A DNA stretch of 64,000 bases, from positions 372,001-436,000 of the forward strand of contig NZ_JANHLC010000002.1 of the NCBI RefSeq assembly GCF_028682395.1, written 5' to 3'. Made by a program: the position numbers and the translations under genes. Below are positions 61,659 to 64,000 of this stretch, one piece after another. Within the stretch, counting starts at the first letter, position 1. Every line of letters begins with the position of its first letter. This stretch comes from Pseudomonas putida. Lineage in GTDB: Bacteria; Pseudomonadota; Gammaproteobacteria; Pseudomonadales; Pseudomonadaceae. The notes below the pieces were generated by a model. The model searched no databases and had not been told where the DNA came from. It worked only from the letters and a program-made list of their open reading frames with translations.

Positions 61659-62492
61659 ATGAACCAACCCGTCGACCTGCCCCTGCCCACCGGCCACTAC
61701 GCGACCCTGAGCAACGGCCTGCGCCTGCATTATCTGGACGAAGGCAGCGGGCCGGTGGTGCTGTGGCTGCATGGCAGCGGCCCGGGGGCTAGTGGCTTCA
61801 GTAATTTCAAGGGCAACTTCCCGGCTTTTGTCGAGGCCGGTTACCGCAATATCGTCCTCGACCTGCCAGGGTTCGGGCGTTCGGACAAACCGGACGACGT
61901 GCAGTACCACCTGGAATTTTTTGTCAGTTGCGTGGTGGACCTGCTGGAGCGTATCGATGTACCGCGCTGCACGGTGCTCGGCAACTCCCTGGGCGGCGCG
62001 ATTGCCCTGGGTATGGCCCTGCTCAAGCCCGCGCTGATCGAAAAATTGATTCTGCTGGCACCGGGTGGCGTCGAAGAGCGCGAAGCCTATTTCCGCATGG
62101 AAGGCATCGTGCGCATGGTCAACCTATTCAGCGCCGGCCCTATTGGCCTGGAAGAAATGCGCAGCATGATGCGCCTGCAACTGTTCGACGATTCGATCCT
62201 GCCGCAAAGCCTGCTCGAAGAGCGGGTCGCGGTGGCGCAAACCCAGCCGAAAAACCTGTTCAGCACCATGATGGTGCCCAACATGGAAGCGCGCCTGGGC
62301 GAGATCCAGGCGCCGATCCTCGGGTTCTGGGGCAGCAACGACAACTTCAACCCGGTCAGTGGCGCCCAGCGCATTATCAATGGCACCGCCAATGCGCGGT
62401 TTATCGTGCTCAATCGCTGCGGCCACTGGGTCCAGGTCGAGCATCGCGAACTGTTCAACCGCACGTGCGTGGACTTCCTCACCCACGGCTAG
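61659..62492 (+). CDS. hsaD: Meta-cleavage product hydrolase HsaD/TesD (alpha/beta hydrolase)
   Basis: This 277-residue alpha/beta hydrolase has the oxyanion motif HGSGPGASG (residues 39-47), the nucleophile S110 in LGNSLGGAIAL, an acid in FWGSNDNFNP and the histidine in RCGHWVQVEH. The family includes BphD and HsaD, which cut the carbon-carbon bond of meta-cleavage products. Here it should hydrolyse the ring-A cleavage product made by HsaC, releasing the C/D ring acid that the ipd genes degrade. It stands alone, downstream of box 8, and is followed by an 11-bp hairpin. Confidence 0.88.
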   Translation: MNQPVDLPLPTGHYATLSNGLRLHYLDEGSGPVVLWLHGSGPGASGFSNFKGNFPAFVEAGYRNIVLDLPGFGRSDKPDDVQYHLEFFVSCVVDLLERIDVPRCTVLGNSLGGAIALGMALLKPALIEKLILLAPGGVEEREAYFRMEGIVRMVNLFSAGPIGLEEMRSMMRLQLFDDSILPQSLLEERVAVAQTQPKNLFSTMMVPNMEARLGEIQAPILGFWGSNDNFNPVSGAQRIINGTANARFIVLNRCGHWVQVEHRELFNRTCVDFLTHG

Positions 62493-62510
62493 TACGCCAA
62501 GGCGGCAGGC

Positions 62511-62540
62511 CGCAGAACGGCGTAACCCTGCCGTTCTGCG
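62511..62540 (+). terminator. Hairpin after hsaD
   Basis: CGCAGAACGGC and GCCGTTCTGCG form an 11-bp perfect stem with an 8-base loop, 18 bases past the hsaD stop. No T-run follows, so it may stabilise the end of the transcript or terminate weakly. Confidence 0.55.
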
Positions 62541-63070
62541 ACACCGCAACCCAATGCCCGGCAGTGCCTACCTGCACTGACACGGTGACCCCGAACCCAA
62601 TCGAGCCGGCTGCCCCCCCATGGCGACGGGCCCAGAAAACCGCCAGTTGACCGCGCAGACCGACTAACTGCCCGCAGCAAAACCCGCCCTGACGGGCTCC
62701 AGCCTTGAAAACGCGCGCACTTTCCCCCTGCCCGGCCCTCCTTCACTGTCGACGTTGGCGGATACACAGCGGGCAAGCGGCTGCATCACTCCAGAAAAGT
62801 GCGCCGCCAGCCCCTGAAAACATTGGGAATCGAAAACACTGACATCAATATCCAACGGCTTCCTCGGGGCAACCGGATCGATCCGAAAATTACCTATTTC
62901 CAGTGATATCTAATAGCCATACTTCTGTCGTCAAATGCTCGCACGAAATACCCAATTTATACGGTGCAGCTACAGCGACGGTGGCCGACGTCCCTACGCC
63001 TTGTATAACGCTTCGAAAGGGTCGAACTCGGGCCTGGAGTGTTCTGCTTCGATCTCATCAGAGTCATCCT
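62541..63070. other. Intergenic stretch before the radical SAM gene
   Basis: I see no convincing gene, RNA or mobile element here. The part from about 62860 to 62960 is more AT-rich than its surroundings and could hold the promoter of the radical SAM gene. Confidence 0.4.
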
Positions 63071-64000
63071 ATGCTCAGTGATACTGAATTCTGGAAGCTG
63101 CTGCGCCAAGAGTTTCTGCCGTTTCGCCCCAGCCAGTACGACCTCACCTCGGTCTGCAACCTGACGTGCGAAGGCTGCCTGTTTTTTTCCGGCGATGACT
63201 ACCTTGGCCACAAGGATGTCACGGACCTGCAGCGCATCGAGGCGTTCTTCGCCAGCGAAGGCGCCCGGGGCGTGCGCTTTGGTTACTTCGCCGGGGCCGA
63301 GCCCTCGCTGGCCGAGGACAAGCTGGTCATCGCCAGCCGGCACATTCCCTATGGTGCGGTGTTTACCAATGGCATCAAGCGCCTGAGCCGCGAGATCGAC
63401 TATCGCGTGCATGTGTCGATCTGGGGCAACCCCGAGCGCAGCCGCGAGTTGCGCGGGGCCGATATCATGGCCAAGCAGATCAGGAACTATCGCAACGACC
63501 CCAGGGCGGTGTTTGTCTTTACCCTGACCGCGCGCAATCTCGACGATATCCCGTACATCGCCCAGGTCTGCGCGGACAACGACCTGGCCCTGACCTTCAA
63601 CCACTACAGCCCGACCGCCAAGTACCGGGACTTCATCACCAGCGGCGCCGGGGCCGACCAGTACCACCTCACCAGCACGGCGGACGACAACCTGGTGCTG
63701 GGCGCCGACCATCTGCGCGAGGCCCGCGACCGTATTGCCCTGCTCCTGCAGCAACCCGGGCAGCGCATCCTTTACAACCCTGAGTTCAACGAGCTGATCC
63801 ACGACCCCGCGGGGCTCTATCCCGATGCCCAGGAGCCGGGTGCGGTAACCCGCGATTGCGGCGTACTGCTCACCCCGGCGCTGCGCCATTACCACACCGA
63901 CCTGAGCCAGAGCAGCGGCAAATGCTGTACGCCCAACATCGATTGCGGCAGTTGCCGGCTCTATGCCCAATCCTTCGCCAGTGTGCTGACCCGCGCAACG
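63071..64000 (+). CDS. Radical SAM protein, 3' end outside the window
   Basis: An open frame of 310 codons runs to the last base without a stop. The radical SAM cluster motif CxxxCxxC is at C29, C33 and C36 in SVCNLTCEGCLF. A GYFAGAEPSL segment fits the GGEP-like motif, and a cysteine-rich end (CC, then C and C in IDCGSCRLYAQ) may hold an auxiliary SPASM-like cluster. The enzyme would use S-adenosylmethionine to start radical chemistry; the substrate is unknown. It is not in an evident operon with hsaD and shows no activator box, so a link with steroids is not supported. No clear ribosome site is seen before the ATG. Confidence 0.8.
   Translation, partial: MLSDTEFWKLLRQEFLPFRPSQYDLTSVCNLTCEGCLFFSGDDYLGHKDVTDLQRIEAFFASEGARGVRFGYFAGAEPSLAEDKLVIASRHIPYGAVFTNGIKRLSREIDYRVHVSIWGNPERSRELRGADIMAKQIRNYRNDPRAVFVFTLTARNLDDIPYIAQVCADNDLALTFNHYSPTAKYRDFITSGAGADQYHLTSTADDNLVLGADHLREARDRIALLLQQPGQRILYNPEFNELIHDPAGLYPDAQEPGAVTRDCGVLLTPALRHYHTDLSQSSGKCCTPNIDCGSCRLYAQSFASVLTRAT

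Noticed and set aside
62957..63970. Minus-strand frame of 337 codons at the right edge
   Set aside because: The plus strand here encodes the radical SAM protein with CxxxCxxC; the minus frame has no recognisable motif.

Overview
The window is GC-rich bacterial chromosome and reads as a Pseudomonas, probably of the fluorescens/putida type. The reasons are the lexA2-imuA-imuB-dnaE2 mutagenesis cassette, the Pseudomonas-style hydroxyproline cluster, a DUF6124/DUF3077 gene with its characteristic leader, and the codon bias. I see no rRNA, tRNA, insertion sequence, prophage or CRISPR array. Genes are dense, often with 1-4 bp overlaps inside operons.

Bases 1-14,100 hold hydroxyproline catabolism. 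A trans-4-hydroxy-L-proline route (epimerase, three-subunit D-hydroxyproline dehydrogenase, deaminase, alpha-ketoglutarate semialdehyde dehydrogenase) is interleaved with a 3-hydroxyproline route (aconitase-X type cis-3-hydroxyproline dehydratase, a Ser/Cys proline-racemase homologue, an Ldh2-type imino-acid reductase). A polar amino-acid ABC transporter and a PAS-AraC regulator serve them. One identical 18-bp operator precedes both the transporter operon and the deaminase operon.

Bases 14,250-16,913 hold an isolated YopJ-family acetyltransferase (a typical type III effector family), an AT-rich spacer with a 13-bp hairpin, and a stand-alone IscS-like cysteine desulfurase. Bases 16,920-22,660 are the SOS translesion cassette with its LexA operator lying over the lexA2 start.

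Bases 22,826-33,032 are an unusual five-gene export-like cluster: a periplasmic adaptor, a GAF-adaptor fusion, an M50 metalloprotease fused to an adaptor, a 1,439-residue repetitive protein with an N-terminal LEPR-type sorting motif and a DUF4347 domain, and a TolC lipoprotein. No ABC ATPase is present. An HNH nuclease and a 54-residue membrane protein follow.

Bases 34,185-62,492 are a steroid (probably bile acid/androgen) degradation locus: KshA, ring-cleavage dioxygenase HsaC and hydrolase HsaD, IpdA/IpdB/IpdC, EchA20, FadA6, two acyl-CoA dehydrogenase pairs, several SDRs, two BaiE-like NTF2 proteins, a DUF1329/YCF48/RND surface-transport set and a LuxR-family regulator. An oriented motif TAGTCC-N4-GGACGATG lies upstream of eight transcription units, with a -10-like hexamer 20-21 bp beyond it, which suggests one activator controls the whole locus. 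A radical SAM gene runs off the right edge.
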